Source: Burkholderia guangdongensis (GTDB taxonomy: Bacteria; Pseudomonadota; Gammaproteobacteria; Burkholderiales; Burkholderiaceae). Taken from it: a stretch of DNA of 64,000 nucleotides. The stretch spans positions 62,001-126,000 of the forward strand of contig NZ_JACBNX010000013.1 in the NCBI RefSeq assembly GCF_013403875.1, read 5' to 3'. The notes beneath the pieces were generated by a model that was not told where the DNA came from, did no database searches, and was given only the letters and a program-made list of their open reading frames with translations. This document shows positions 9,152 to 19,239 of this stretch, one piece after another (position 1 is the stretch's first letter; each line of letters starts with the position of its first letter). The position numbers and the translations under genes were made by a program.

Positions 9152-11200
9152 CGCGAGCAGCCCGAGCTGCGCGCTGCGCGGCGTCTTGCCGGCACGGCGG
9201 CGCCGATAGTGGCCGTCGCTGTGCATCAGCCACGCGGACTGATTGTCGCCGAGGCACACCGACAGGCCTTCCTGAATCACGCGGCGCTTCAGCTTGCGCT
9301 CGCGGATCGGGAACGCGACTTCGACGCGGCGGAACAGGTTGCGATCCATCAGGTCGGCGCTCGACAGATAGACGTTTTCCTCGCCGTCCGCGTGGAAGTA
9401 GTAGATTCGGTGATGCTCGAGGAAGCGGCCGACGATCGAGCGCACCGTGATGTTCTCCGACAGCCCGGGCACGCCCGGCTGCAGCGCGCAGACGCCGCGC
9501 ACGATCAGGTCGACCTTCACGCCCGCCTGCGACGCTTCATACAGCGCGGTGATCACGGACGGCTCGAGCAGCGCGTTCATTTTCGCGACGATGCGCGCGC
9601 GCTTGCCGGCGCGCGCGTTCTCGATCTCCACGCGGATCGAGTCGATGATGCGCGGATGCAGCGTGAACGGCGACTGCCACAGTTCGTTCAGCGTCAGTTC
9701 GCCGCCGATGCCGGTCAGCTGCTGGAACACGTGGTGCACGTCCTCGCAGATCCGCTGATCGGCCGTCATCAGCCCGAAGTCGGTATAGAGCCGCGCGGTG
9801 CGCGGATGGTAATTGCCGGTGCCGAGGTGCACATAGCGGCGCAGCATCGGCTTGCCGTTGTGCACGACGCGCCGCACGATCAGCACCATCTTCGCGTGAC
9901 ACTTGTGGCCGACCACGCCGTACACGACATGCGCGCCGACCGCCTCGAGCTGCGACGCCCAGTTGATGTTCGTTTCCTCGTCGAAGCGGGCGAGCAGTTC
10001 GACCACCGCGGTCACTTCCTTGCCGTTGCGCGCGGCTTCGAGCAGCGCGTCCATCAGCGGCGAATCGGTGCCGGTACGGTAGATCGTCTGCTTGATCGCG
10101 ACGACGCTCGGATCCTTCGCGGCCTGTTGCAGCAGCTCGAGCACCGGCTGGAAGCTCTCGTACGGATGGTGGAGCAGGACGTCGCCGGCGTCGATCGCGT
10201 CGAACATCGACGCCGCGTTGTCGATCGCGGACGGGATCGATGACGTGAACGGCGTGAATTTCAGGTCCGGCCGGTCGACGAGATCGGGCAGCTGCATCAG
10301 TCGCACGAGATTGACCGAGCCGCTCACGCGATAGCAGTCCTTGTCGCGCAGCCCGCTTTCCTCGAGCAGGCGCCGCACGATGTGCTGCGGCGTGTCGGCG
10401 GACACCTCGAGACGCACCGCGTTGCCGAGATGGCGCGCGGGCAGCTCGCCCTGCAGCGCGACGCGCAGGTTCGTGATTTCGTCCTCGTCGACGAACAGCT
10501 CGCTGTTGCGCGTGATGCGGAACTGATTGCAGCTCTTTACGACGAGTTGCGGGAACAGCTCGCCGATGAAGCGCTGCAGGAACGTGCTCAGCAGCACGAA
10601 GCCGTGCTCGAAGCCGGACAGCGACTGCGGCATCCGCACGAGCCGCGGCAGCGCGCGCGGCGCCTGCACGATGCCGAGCACCGCCTGGCGGCCGAACGCG
10701 TCGCGGCCCTCGAGCTCGACGACGAAGTTCAGGCTCTTGTTCAGCACGCGCGGGAACGGATGCGCGGGATCGAGGCCGATCGGGGTCAGGACCGGCAACA
10801 GCTCGTCGAGGAAGTAGCGGCGCGCCCATTCGACCTGCTCGTCGCTCCACGAATCGCTGTTGTGGAAATAGATGCCTTCCTGCTCGAGCGCGGGCAGCAC
10901 CGTTTCGTGCAGCATCGTGTATTGGCGATGCACGAGCCGTTGCGCGCGCTCGACGACGAGGTCGTACACGTGCTGCAGCGACATGCCGTCCGGCGCGAGC
11001 GCGCCGGGATTGTCGCGCATCTGCTCGTGCAGGCCGGCCATCCGGACTTCGAAGAATTCGTCGAGGTTGCTGCTCGTGATGCAGATGAAGCGCAGCCGCT
11101 CGAGGAGCGGGACATTCGGATCGGCGGCCTGTGCGAGCACGCGCTCGTTGAATCCGAGGATGCCGAGTTCGCGGTTCAGTAGCGGGAAGCGGAGGGACAT
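9137..11200 (-). CDS. ppk: Polyphosphate kinase 1
   Basis: Reversibly transfers the gamma phosphate of ATP onto inorganic polyphosphate. The start at 11200 (MSLRFPLLNRELG) gives 687 residues, the usual length, and the conserved PPK1 N-domain opening; an in-frame ATG at 11281 would add an untypical tail and overlap the Pho box. The catalytic half contains GHKCHAKM with the autophosphorylated His and a second conserved region, RFLEHHRIYYFH. It is transcribed away from ppx and convergent with phoR. A 7-4-7 Pho box 64 bases upstream suggests PhoB control. Confidence 0.96.
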   Translation of the reverse strand: MSLRFPLLNRELGILGFNERVLAQAADPNVPLLERLRFICITSSNLDEFFEVRMAGLHEQMRDNPGALAPDGMSLQHVYDLVVERAQRLVHRQYTMLHETVLPALEQEGIYFHNSDSWSDEQVEWARRYFLDELLPVLTPIGLDPAHPFPRVLNKSLNFVVELEGRDAFGRQAVLGIVQAPRALPRLVRMPQSLSGFEHGFVLLSTFLQRFIGELFPQLVVKSCNQFRITRNSELFVDEDEITNLRVALQGELPARHLGNAVRLEVSADTPQHIVRRLLEESGLRDKDCYRVSGSVNLVRLMQLPDLVDRPDLKFTPFTSSIPSAIDNAASMFDAIDAGDVLLHHPYESFQPVLELLQQAAKDPSVVAIKQTIYRTGTDSPLMDALLEAARNGKEVTAVVELLARFDEETNINWASQLEAVGAHVVYGVVGHKCHAKMVLIVRRVVHNGKPMLRRYVHLGTGNYHPRTARLYTDFGLMTADQRICEDVHHVFQQLTGIGGELTLNELWQSPFTLHPRIIDSIRVEIENARAGKRARIVAKMNALLEPSVITALYEASQAGVKVDLIVRGVCALQPGVPGLSENITVRSIVGRFLEHHRIYYFHADGEENVYLSSADLMDRNLFRRVEVAFPIRERKLKRRVIQEGLSVCLGDNQSAWLMHSDGHYRRRRAGKTPRSAQLGLLAKFCS

Positions 11201-11263
11201 CGGCAATGAATAGGGAAGATCGGGGGAGGGCTCGAAGGGACGCTCGGAAACTCTCACAATTTG

Positions 11264-11281
11264 ATGACGTTCATATGACAA
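11264..11281 (-). promoter_or_regulatory. Pho box upstream of ppk
   Basis: Read on the minus strand the site is TTGTCAT-ATGA-ACGTCAT, two half-sites 11 bp apart (6/7 and 5/7 matches to CTGTCAT). A weaker third half-site, TTGTGAG, lies one step closer to the gene. It sits in the 271-base region between divergent ppk and ppx and points toward ppk. PhoB-regulated ppk is known in other proteobacteria. Confidence 0.75.
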
Positions 11282-11471
11282 CGTTGTATTTAGCGCTGGA
11301 TTTTACGCTCTAAACCCTTCAGACCCATAAATGTTTCGTCGATGGACGCCTCGGTTTGACGCATTTCGCCGAACGTGACAATCGCAAGCGATCCACGCTT
11401 AAAATGTCGGCTTCGAATGACCGTCGCGGCCGTCTGCCGCCGCGGACGAACGCGCACGGAGCCCCTTTTTG

Positions 11472-12986
11472 ATGGTCAACACTCCCCACTTGCTGGCTGC
11501 CGTGGATCTCGGCTCGAACAGCTTCCGGCTCATCGTCGGGCGAGTCGAAGAGACGTCGGCCGGCAGCGTCATCTACCCTGTCGACGCGTTGCGCGAGCCG
11601 GTGCGGCTCGCGGCCGGGCTGTCGAGCGACAAGATGCTCGATCGCGCGTCGCAGGAGCGCGGCTGGGAGGCGCTGAAGCGGTTCGGCGAGCGACTGCGCG
11701 ATTTCCATCCCGATCATGTGCGTGCGGTCGCAACCAATACGCTGCGCGTGGCGAAGAACGCGTCGGCGTTTCTCGGCGAGGCCGAAGCCGCGCTCGGTTT
11801 TCCGATCGAAGTGATCGCGGGCCGCGAAGAGGCGCGCCTCATCTATGCGGGCGCCGCGCACTCGGTGCCCGCGAATGCCGGCAAGCGGCTCGTCGTCGAC
11901 ATCGGCGGCGGCTCGACCGAATTCATCATCGGCTCGCATTACACGCCGCTCGTGATGGAGAGCCTCTACATCGGCTGCGTGAGCCATAGCCGCACGTTCT
12001 TCCCGGCCGGCAACGTCGACGAGTACACGATGCGGCAGGCCGAACTCGCCGCGAAGCGCGAGATCCAGATCATCTCGAGCGAATACAAGAAGGCGGGCTG
12101 GGATCAGGCGATCGGCTCGTCGGGCACCGCGCGCGCGCTCGCCGAGCTCGTCGAGGCGAACGGCTTCAACGATGCGGGCGTGCCGCACGGCATTTCGCGC
12201 GGCGGCCTCGAGCGCCTGAAGCGCGCGCTGATCAAGGCCGAGAACGTGAACCGCCTGAAGCTGATCGCGCTGAAGCCGGACCGCGTGCCGGTGCTCGCGG
12301 GCGGGCTGTCGATCATGCTCGCGGTGTTCGAGGAGCTCGGCGTCGACTACGTCGACACGACCGACGGCGCGCTGCGTCTGGGCGTGCTGTACGACCTGCT
12401 CGGCCGGACCCAGCACGAGGACATGCGCGCGGTGACGGTCGAGGGCTTCTCGCGGCGCTACGGCGTCGATCGCGCGCAGGCGGACCGGATCGCCGCGTTC
12501 GCGGTGCGTTTCTACGACCAGCTCGGCGAGCCGGACGACGAGCGTCGCGAGGAGAGCCGGATGTTCGTCGGCTGGGCGGCGGCGCTGCACGAGATCGGGC
12601 TGTCGATTTCGCACAGCGCGTATCACAAGCATTCCGCGTACATCGCGAGCAATGCCGACATGCCGGGCTTTTCGCGCACCGATCAGGCGCGGCTCGCGGC
12701 GCTCGTGCTCGGGCATGCGGGCAAGCTCGCGAAGCTGTCGCAGACGCGCGAGATCGAATGGCCGCTGCTGTTCTGCCTGCGGCTCGCGGCGCTGCTGTGC
12801 CGGCGGCGCACCGATACGGGGCTGCCGGACATCGCCGTTGCGCAGATGAAGAAGGGCGGCTACGAGGTGCGGCTGCCGAGCGCGTGGGTCGAGCAGAATC
12901 CGCTGACGGACTACAGCCTCAGTCAGGAGGCGGCGGAATGGGAGAAAATCGGGATTCCGTATCGTGTCGTCTATACCGGCGCGTGA
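11472..12986 (+). CDS. ppx: Exopolyphosphatase (Ppx/GppA family)
   Basis: Releases orthophosphate from polyphosphate, the opposite of PPK. It has 504 residues from the ATG at 11472; GGAG at 11459-11462 is the ribosome site, and an adjacent TTG is also possible. The ASKHA-fold phosphate loops are visible: VDLGSNSFRL near the N-terminus and VVDIGGGSTE around residue 145, then GSSGTARAL. The C-terminal third is an HD-like helical domain with HEIGLSISHSAYHKHSAY. The divergent arrangement with ppk is common in this group. Confidence 0.95.
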   Translation: MVNTPHLLAAVDLGSNSFRLIVGRVEETSAGSVIYPVDALREPVRLAAGLSSDKMLDRASQERGWEALKRFGERLRDFHPDHVRAVATNTLRVAKNASAFLGEAEAALGFPIEVIAGREEARLIYAGAAHSVPANAGKRLVVDIGGGSTEFIIGSHYTPLVMESLYIGCVSHSRTFFPAGNVDEYTMRQAELAAKREIQIISSEYKKAGWDQAIGSSGTARALAELVEANGFNDAGVPHGISRGGLERLKRALIKAENVNRLKLIALKPDRVPVLAGGLSIMLAVFEELGVDYVDTTDGALRLGVLYDLLGRTQHEDMRAVTVEGFSRRYGVDRAQADRIAAFAVRFYDQLGEPDDERREESRMFVGWAAALHEIGLSISHSAYHKHSAYIASNADMPGFSRTDQARLAALVLGHAGKLAKLSQTREIEWPLLFCLRLAALLCRRRTDTGLPDIAVAQMKKGGYEVRLPSAWVEQNPLTDYSLSQEAAEWEKIGIPYRVVYTGA

Positions 12987-13008
12987 CGTCGGCGCCGGCG
13001 CGTGATGC

Positions 13009-13044
13009 CGGCGTGATGTGCGGCGTGGTGTGCGCCGTGGTGTG
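13009..13044. repeat. Three 12-bp tandem units after ppx
   Basis: CGGCGTGATGTG (13009), CGGCGTGGTGTG (13021) and CGCCGTGGTGTG (13033) follow one another without a gap. They lie in the 73-base interval between the ppx stop and the next convergent gene. This short variable-number candidate has no visible coding role. Confidence 0.8.
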
Positions 13045-13059
13045 CACCTGCATGGGCCG

Positions 13060-13500
13060 TCACGGCGACGAGCAGACGATCGCCGTGAGGAACGGGAATG
13101 CCCTCGCGACCGTCGCGTCGCTGCCGGCCGCGCGCACCTTCGCTTCGACCGCTTGTTTCGTTCCCCTGACGACTACGCCGTAGGCCCAGTCGCCGATCGG
13201 CATGCCGGGGCCGTGGCGGAACAGCGGGTCGTTCGCCTGATAGCCGAGCACGACGTAGACGCCGAAGCCGTAGGCGGTCAGCGAATGCGTGGTGTGGAAC
13301 GCGTTGACCGAATTGTCCTCGACGTGCATCGGCACGCGCTCGATGTCGCCGGCCGCGACGAGCGGCGCGACGTACGCGTGGCCGGTGCTGTGGCAGTCGA
13401 GGCCGTCGTCGATCGATTTGGCGGCGGCCGAGGGGGCGGCAATCAGGACGGCCAAGGCCGGCAACGCGCAGAGCAGGGCGGTGCGAATCGGATGTTTCAT
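13060..13500 (-). CDS. Small secreted protein of unknown function
   Basis: 146 residues from the ATG at 13500; a TTG two codons upstream is possible. A clear Sec signal peptide (MKHPIRTALL, a hydrophobic core, then PSAAAKS) predicts export to the periplasm. The mature part is about 120 residues with one early Cys (GLDCHSTGHAYV) and one near the C-terminus (IVCSSP), able to form a disulphide. I recognise no domain. It is monocistronic and convergent with ppx. Codon use matches the core genome, so it is probably a long-term resident gene. Confidence 0.75.
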   Translation of the reverse strand: MKHPIRTALLCALPALAVLIAAPSAAAKSIDDGLDCHSTGHAYVAPLVAAGDIERVPMHVEDNSVNAFHTTHSLTAYGFGVYVVLGYQANDPLFRHGPGMPIGDWAYGVVVRGTKQAVEAKVRAAGSDATVARAFPFLTAIVCSSP

Positions 13501-13599
13501 GCGCAATAGGCGGTGAGTTTGCCTATTATCGCGTGTTCCGGCAGTTCGAATAGGTGTTCGGCGGTTTGTCCTTTCCGCGCTGAATGAATGTAAAGACAG

Positions 13600-14859
13600 C
13601 TATTGCACCAGACGCACTGGCCCGTAAGTGCCATATCCGGGGTTCAGGCCGACGCCGCCGGTCGGGCATTTGTTGGCGCTGTTGGCCACGAGTTGGACCG
13701 CGACGTAACTGCCTGAAGGGTACGTATACGTTCCACCCTTGCCGAAATACGGATTTTTGCTTTTGACCGAATTCCCTTGCTGGGCCGAGAAGATTTCGAG
13801 GCACGCAAATCCGACAACGGTGGCATTGGTGCCTGTCGGTATCGGCTGCTGGTTGATGATCGGGAACAATTCGTAACCGCAAGTGCCAGTGCCGTCGTAT
13901 TCGCTGCAGGCGTCGGTCGTTCCGAACGCGCTGTCCTTCTTGCCGTCGTCGATGAATATACTCGACCCGATGCTGACGGGCGGCGTTGCCGTAGTACCCG
14001 AAACATAATTTTTGATCAGGTTGGCGCCGCCATTGTCGCTGGTGTCATAAATCATCTCGGTCCATTGTCCGGCGTTGCAGCCAGTGGATGAGGTGTTGTT
14101 GTATGACGAGTTGATCTGAATAATGTAGGGCAAATTCTTGATCTGCGGAAAATTCTGATCGGTGCCCCAAAGTGTGGGGTTGATCGAGCTGAGCGTTTGT
14201 CCGTCTTGAGAGGCGGGGACATTCAGCGGTGCGTTGTTGGTCGAATCCCAGAGCTGGGAGAGTTTGTTGTACAGACACTCGTTGATCACCATCGGGAACC
14301 CATGTCCCTGCGCGATGTATCCGCCCGTCGCGACCGCGGTCGCCGAGATCGGAAGCGTGGTCTTTCCGACGAACTGGCCGAACAGGAGCGTGAGCGGACC
14401 GTTGTTGTCCTTACCGGCCTCGCTGATCGTGACGCTGACCGCTGGAAGCTGACTGGCGCTCAACGTCACGGGAGCGGCCGTCACGCCGCCGGCCGGCGAG
14501 GCCGGATTCCAGCCCCCGGTCGTGACCTGGCCGGTCTGGAGCGCGACGTTGACCGCCGAGTTTTCCGGAATGTAGGCGGTGGCCTTCGTCGCGGCGGTCG
14601 TGAAGTCCGGCCCGCTGGCCGTCGCGTTTCCGCAGGCGCTGTTGGGATTAAGACATTCGGCCCCTGCCAGGGCCGCCGCATCGGCGGCATTTTGCAGCTC
14701 GTTCCTGACGACGTAAGCCCGCCCGATGTCGATCACGAATGCCGCAATGGCCAGCAGCACCGCCATGAACAACGCAGTCATCACGGCTACCGCGCCGCGT
14801 TGCCGACGCTGCGCTCCGACTGCTGATTTCGGCATGCCGATATTCGGTCTGCTTTTCAT
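13600..14859 (-). CDS. TadG-like Flp-pilus-associated membrane protein
   Basis: 419 residues. The N-terminus has the TadE/TadG signature: a basic RRQRGAVAV just before a hydrophobic helix, then DIGRAYVVRNELQNAADAAALAGA, characteristic of the putative Flp pilus-assembly TadG-like N-domain. A long, Ser/Thr/Gly/Asn-rich periplasmic region with several Cys follows. I chose the ATG at 14859, preceded by GGGGGAG, over the longer frame. The 3' part has noticeably lower GC than the neighbours. It lies 178 bases after the TadE-like gene on the same strand. No other tad/flp genes (prepilin, peptidase, ATPase) are nearby, so the pair is an orphan. Confidence 0.85.
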   Translation of the reverse strand: MKSRPNIGMPKSAVGAQRRQRGAVAVMTALFMAVLLAIAAFVIDIGRAYVVRNELQNAADAAALAGAECLNPNSACGNATASGPDFTTAATKATAYIPENSAVNVALQTGQVTTGGWNPASPAGGVTAAPVTLSASQLPAVSVTISEAGKDNNGPLTLLFGQFVGKTTLPISATAVATGGYIAQGHGFPMVINECLYNKLSQLWDSTNNAPLNVPASQDGQTLSSINPTLWGTDQNFPQIKNLPYIIQINSSYNNTSSTGCNAGQWTEMIYDTSDNGGANLIKNYVSGTTATPPVSIGSSIFIDDGKKDSAFGTTDACSEYDGTGTCGYELFPIINQQPIPTGTNATVVGFACLEIFSAQQGNSVKSKNPYFGKGGTYTYPSGSYVAVQLVANSANKCPTGGVGLNPGYGTYGPVRLVQ

Positions 14860-15037
14860 GGCTCCCCCGCACGCGCTTTTGCTCTGGTTCGAGACTGACG
14901 CGCCATTCGAAAATGTATCGATACTGAAACGATTCGCGGCGCCGCGAACCAAATGACGCCCCATTCCGATGAGGACGTCATTCGATCTCTCCGTCGAGCG
15001 CCAATCCGACTCGCGTAGTCCGAACGTCAACTCGAAA

Positions 15038-15553
15038 TCATTCGCACCGCATCGTCGTCGTTGCCGACATCGTGAGTGAATTGTTCGACGTGCTGGCCAA
15101 AGGATTCATCGAGGTGCCCATGATCAGCCCCTTGCCTATCGACAGGCCGGTGTACGTGTAGCTCACCGTCACCGTCAGCGCATCGCCGGTATTGACGCAC
15201 GTTGAGGGGAAGGTGACGCTGGGCTTGCCATTCGAGCCGAGGCTGATCAGATTGGTCGACACATTGGTCGTTTCATTCGTGCCGATCGTGGAGGTCGACG
15301 GATAAGGAGGCGTCGCCAACGGGTTATACACGACGGCTGCCCGTGCCGCTTCCCGGCTCGCATTGGTGATCACGGCCTTGTCGTAGAGCATCAGGCCGAA
15401 TTCGACGATCCCGAAGAACAGCAGCAGCAGCAGCGGCAGCACGATCGCGAATTCGACGACCGCCGCCCCCGTCTCGCGCCGCCTCGAGCATGCGCGGTGC
15501 GAGCCGCCCGCTGCATGGGCAATCATGCTGTTGGTATGCGCAAACGCTCTCAT
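15038..15553 (-). CDS. TadE-like pseudopilin
   Basis: 171 residues from the ATG at 15553; GGGGAGCC six bases upstream fixes this start, although the frame is open further. A short polar leader with RRRETGAAVVEFAIV leads into a long hydrophobic helix and FGLMLYDKAVITNASREAARA, the TadE family pattern including the G-x(4)-E prepilin-like motif. The C-terminal domain is probably periplasmic. With the downstream TadG-like gene it forms an orphan pair that would need a Tad machine encoded elsewhere for processing and export. Confidence 0.85.
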   Translation of the reverse strand: MRAFAHTNSMIAHAAGGSHRACSRRRETGAAVVEFAIVLPLLLLLFFGIVEFGLMLYDKAVITNASREAARAAVVYNPLATPPYPSTSTIGTNETTNVSTNLISLGSNGKPSVTFPSTCVNTGDALTVTVSYTYTGLSIGKGLIMGTSMNPLASTSNNSLTMSATTTMRCE

Positions 15554-16321
15554 CAGCGGCTCCCCGAGCTTATTGAATTGTCCGGATGGGGCGAGTTCGC
15601 TCGCTTCCCATCCACGTCTTGGTCTTCCTTTGCGGCTCGTACGAGCAGGGATCATGCCAATTCGGCGAAATCGAGGTACGGCGCGGCAGTCGACGCAGCA
15701 GGCGTGCACGGATCATTTAGGGCGCGGGTCGATGTTTCAGGTTTGAAACGGGGGCGGCGATTGACCCTTCGATTTCGACCGTCGGCGCGGTGGCGATTGC
15801 CGGCTGCGACGTCATACCGAGCGGAGCGGGGACTTCGCGAGTCGGCGGAGCCGAGAATTTGATTCAGGCTGGAAACCGGTTGAGGGCGGCAACGGAGCCG
15901 GAGCACGAGCGGCCAGGCGCCTCTTGCCCGCGACATTGATCATCGTGCCTCATCGAGATCGCCGGCGATGGAAGTTTTTGCTGGTCAATCGGGTGAATTT
16001 GGCGCATAATCATGCGCAATTAGAGGATGGCAATAGTAGTGTCGGCTGAATCGGCCGGCGTGTCCCCAACATCTTCGACACCTCCTTCATGCACGTGACG
16101 CCGACGCGGCGCCTACGTGTTTTCCATTCACCGTATCCGTGTAACCGGACGGCTGGGTTCCGCGCCCGTTGGGGCGGGGTAATGCCTTCCTCTCTGCCCG
16201 CGCGCGACGCGCAACGCTTTCCGGCCTGCCCGCCACCGTGGCACGCGGTTGACCCCGTCGGCCGTTCTGCTGGTTGCTGCGCGCGGGAACACGTTTACGC
16301 CCCATTGATCAGGAGTTACGC
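15554..16321. other. 768-base region without a convincing gene
   Basis: Lies between divergent tadE-like and infA-like genes. Reading frames here lack ribosome sites and recognisable motifs. A CATAAT hexamer at 16005-16010 could be a -10 for infA, but no well-spaced -35 is clear. If that is the promoter, infA has a leader of about 300 bases, which would suit cold-induced regulation but is not proven. Confidence 0.4.
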
Positions 16322-16588
16322 ATGGCGAAAGAAGAATTGCTTGAACTTGATGGCATCGTGAACGAAGTCCTTCCGGATAGCCGCTACCGCGTCACGCTCG
16401 ACAATGGCGTTGTCGTTGGCGCCTATTCGTCCGGGCGCATGCGCAAGAATCACATCCGCATTCTGGCGGGCGATCGCGTCACCCTCGAATTGTCGGTGTA
16501 CGACCTGACGAAAGGACGGATCAATTTCCGTCACAAGGACGAGCGGAGCGGCGGCGCGGCACGCGGTCCGTCGACTCGCCGTCGTTGA
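16322..16588 (+). CDS. infA: Translation initiation factor IF-1 paralogue
   Basis: Small OB-fold protein that binds the ribosomal A site during initiation. It has 88 residues from the ATG at 16322 (GGAG at 16310-16314). [18 protein letters not shown], then [20 protein letters not shown] and YDLTKGRI are recognisable IF-1 motifs. The sequence is divergent ([13 protein letters not shown] where the usual form has a His-Ile-Ser) and carries a basic C-terminal tail of about 16 residues ([12 protein letters not shown]) absent from ordinary 72-residue IF-1. It is not in a ribosomal-protein operon, so it is probably a second copy. A cold-shock gene follows 145 bases later. Confidence 0.9.
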   Translation: MAKEELLELDGIVNEVLPDSRYRVTLDNGVVVGAYSSGRMRKNHIRILAGDRVTLELSVYDLTKGRINFRHKDERSGGAARGPSTRRR

Positions 16589-16637
16589 TGGCGTGCGATG
16601 TCGTGGTGCCGCGAGTCGGCGCCACCTGAAAATCGGA

Positions 16638-16665
16638 TTGTCGGCGATGGTCGACCTGTGATACA
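16638..16665 (+). promoter_or_regulatory. Predicted sigma-70 promoter of the cold-shock gene
   Basis: TTGTCG (16638-16643), a 16-base spacer and GATACA (16660-16665) lie about 70 bases before the csp start, leaving a leader of roughly 60 bases. Prediction from sequence only. Confidence 0.35.
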
Positions 16666-16733
16666 AGGTAGCCGCACGTCTGGCGCAGGCCGGTGACGTC
16701 GTCTACAACTCGTTTTCTTGGAATATTCAAAAA

Positions 16734-16937
16734 ATGGCAACTGGTACCGTCAAGTGGTTCAACGATACGAAGGGCTTTGGGTTCATTACGCCGGACGACG
16801 GCGGCGATGACCTGTTCGCGCACTTCTCCGAAGTTCAGGGAAGCGGCTTCAAGTCGCTCCAAGAGGGCCAGAAGGTCAGCTTCGACGTGAAGCAGGGCCC
16901 CAAGGGGAAGCAGGCAGCGAACATCAAGCCGCTGTAA
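16734..16937 (+). CDS. Cold-shock protein (CspA family)
   Basis: 67-residue single-stranded nucleic acid-binding OB-fold, the exact length of many CspA proteins. RNP1 KGFGFIT and RNP2 DLFAHFS are intact. The sequence is strongly conserved from [11 protein letters not shown] to the C-terminal AANIKPL. It acts as an RNA chaperone or antiterminator in the cytoplasm. There is no strong Shine-Dalgarno sequence. A strong terminator hairpin follows at 17006-17037, so it is monocistronic or the last gene after infA. Confidence 0.96.
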   Translation: MATGTVKWFNDTKGFGFITPDDGGDDLFAHFSEVQGSGFKSLQEGQKVSFDVKQGPKGKQAANIKPL

Positions 16938-16969
16938 GGGATCCGCGGCCGCTCGCGCGGCCTGTCGGC

Positions 16970-17037
16970 GCAGCGATCAGCCTGTCGAGTGATCGCTGCG
17001 GACTGGGGCGCACCGTCGAAAGACGGCGCGCCCTTTT
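16970..17037 (+). terminator. Double hairpin terminator after the cold-shock gene
   Basis: A perfect 10-bp inverted repeat, GCAGCGATCA (16970-16979) / TGATCGCTGC (16990-16999), is followed by GGGCGC-A-CCGTC (17006-17017), a GAAA tetraloop, GACGG-C-GCGCCC (17022-17033) and TTTT. The second is a textbook rho-independent terminator with one A/C mismatch. It also separates csp from the convergent sigma-factor gene. Confidence 0.85.
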
Positions 17038-17046
17038 CGCGTGTGC

Positions 17047-19035
<1,989 letters not shown>

Positions 19036-19239
19036 TATATTCTCCTCGACAGATTGACCGACGATCGTCGTGCGCAGGTCGGCAGGCCAGCTTGCCTGTC
19101 GGGGCGCGAACGAAATCGTGGAACGGCGCACAGGCAGTCGAGGCCGGAATGCCTCTCGCGGAATTCAGTGTGCGCAGAATGGGGAATCCTAAATGATACC
19201 GGATATTGTTGTGCGGTGCAATATGCGGCGAACACCAGG

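Noticed and set aside
8015..10243. 742-codon plus-strand frame spanning phoR and the antisense of ppk
   Set aside because: Crosses two well-supported convergent genes; no family resemblance.
16005..16010. CATAAT as a definite infA promoter
   Set aside because: The nearest -35 candidates have 15- or 21-base spacing, so it is mentioned only as a possibility.
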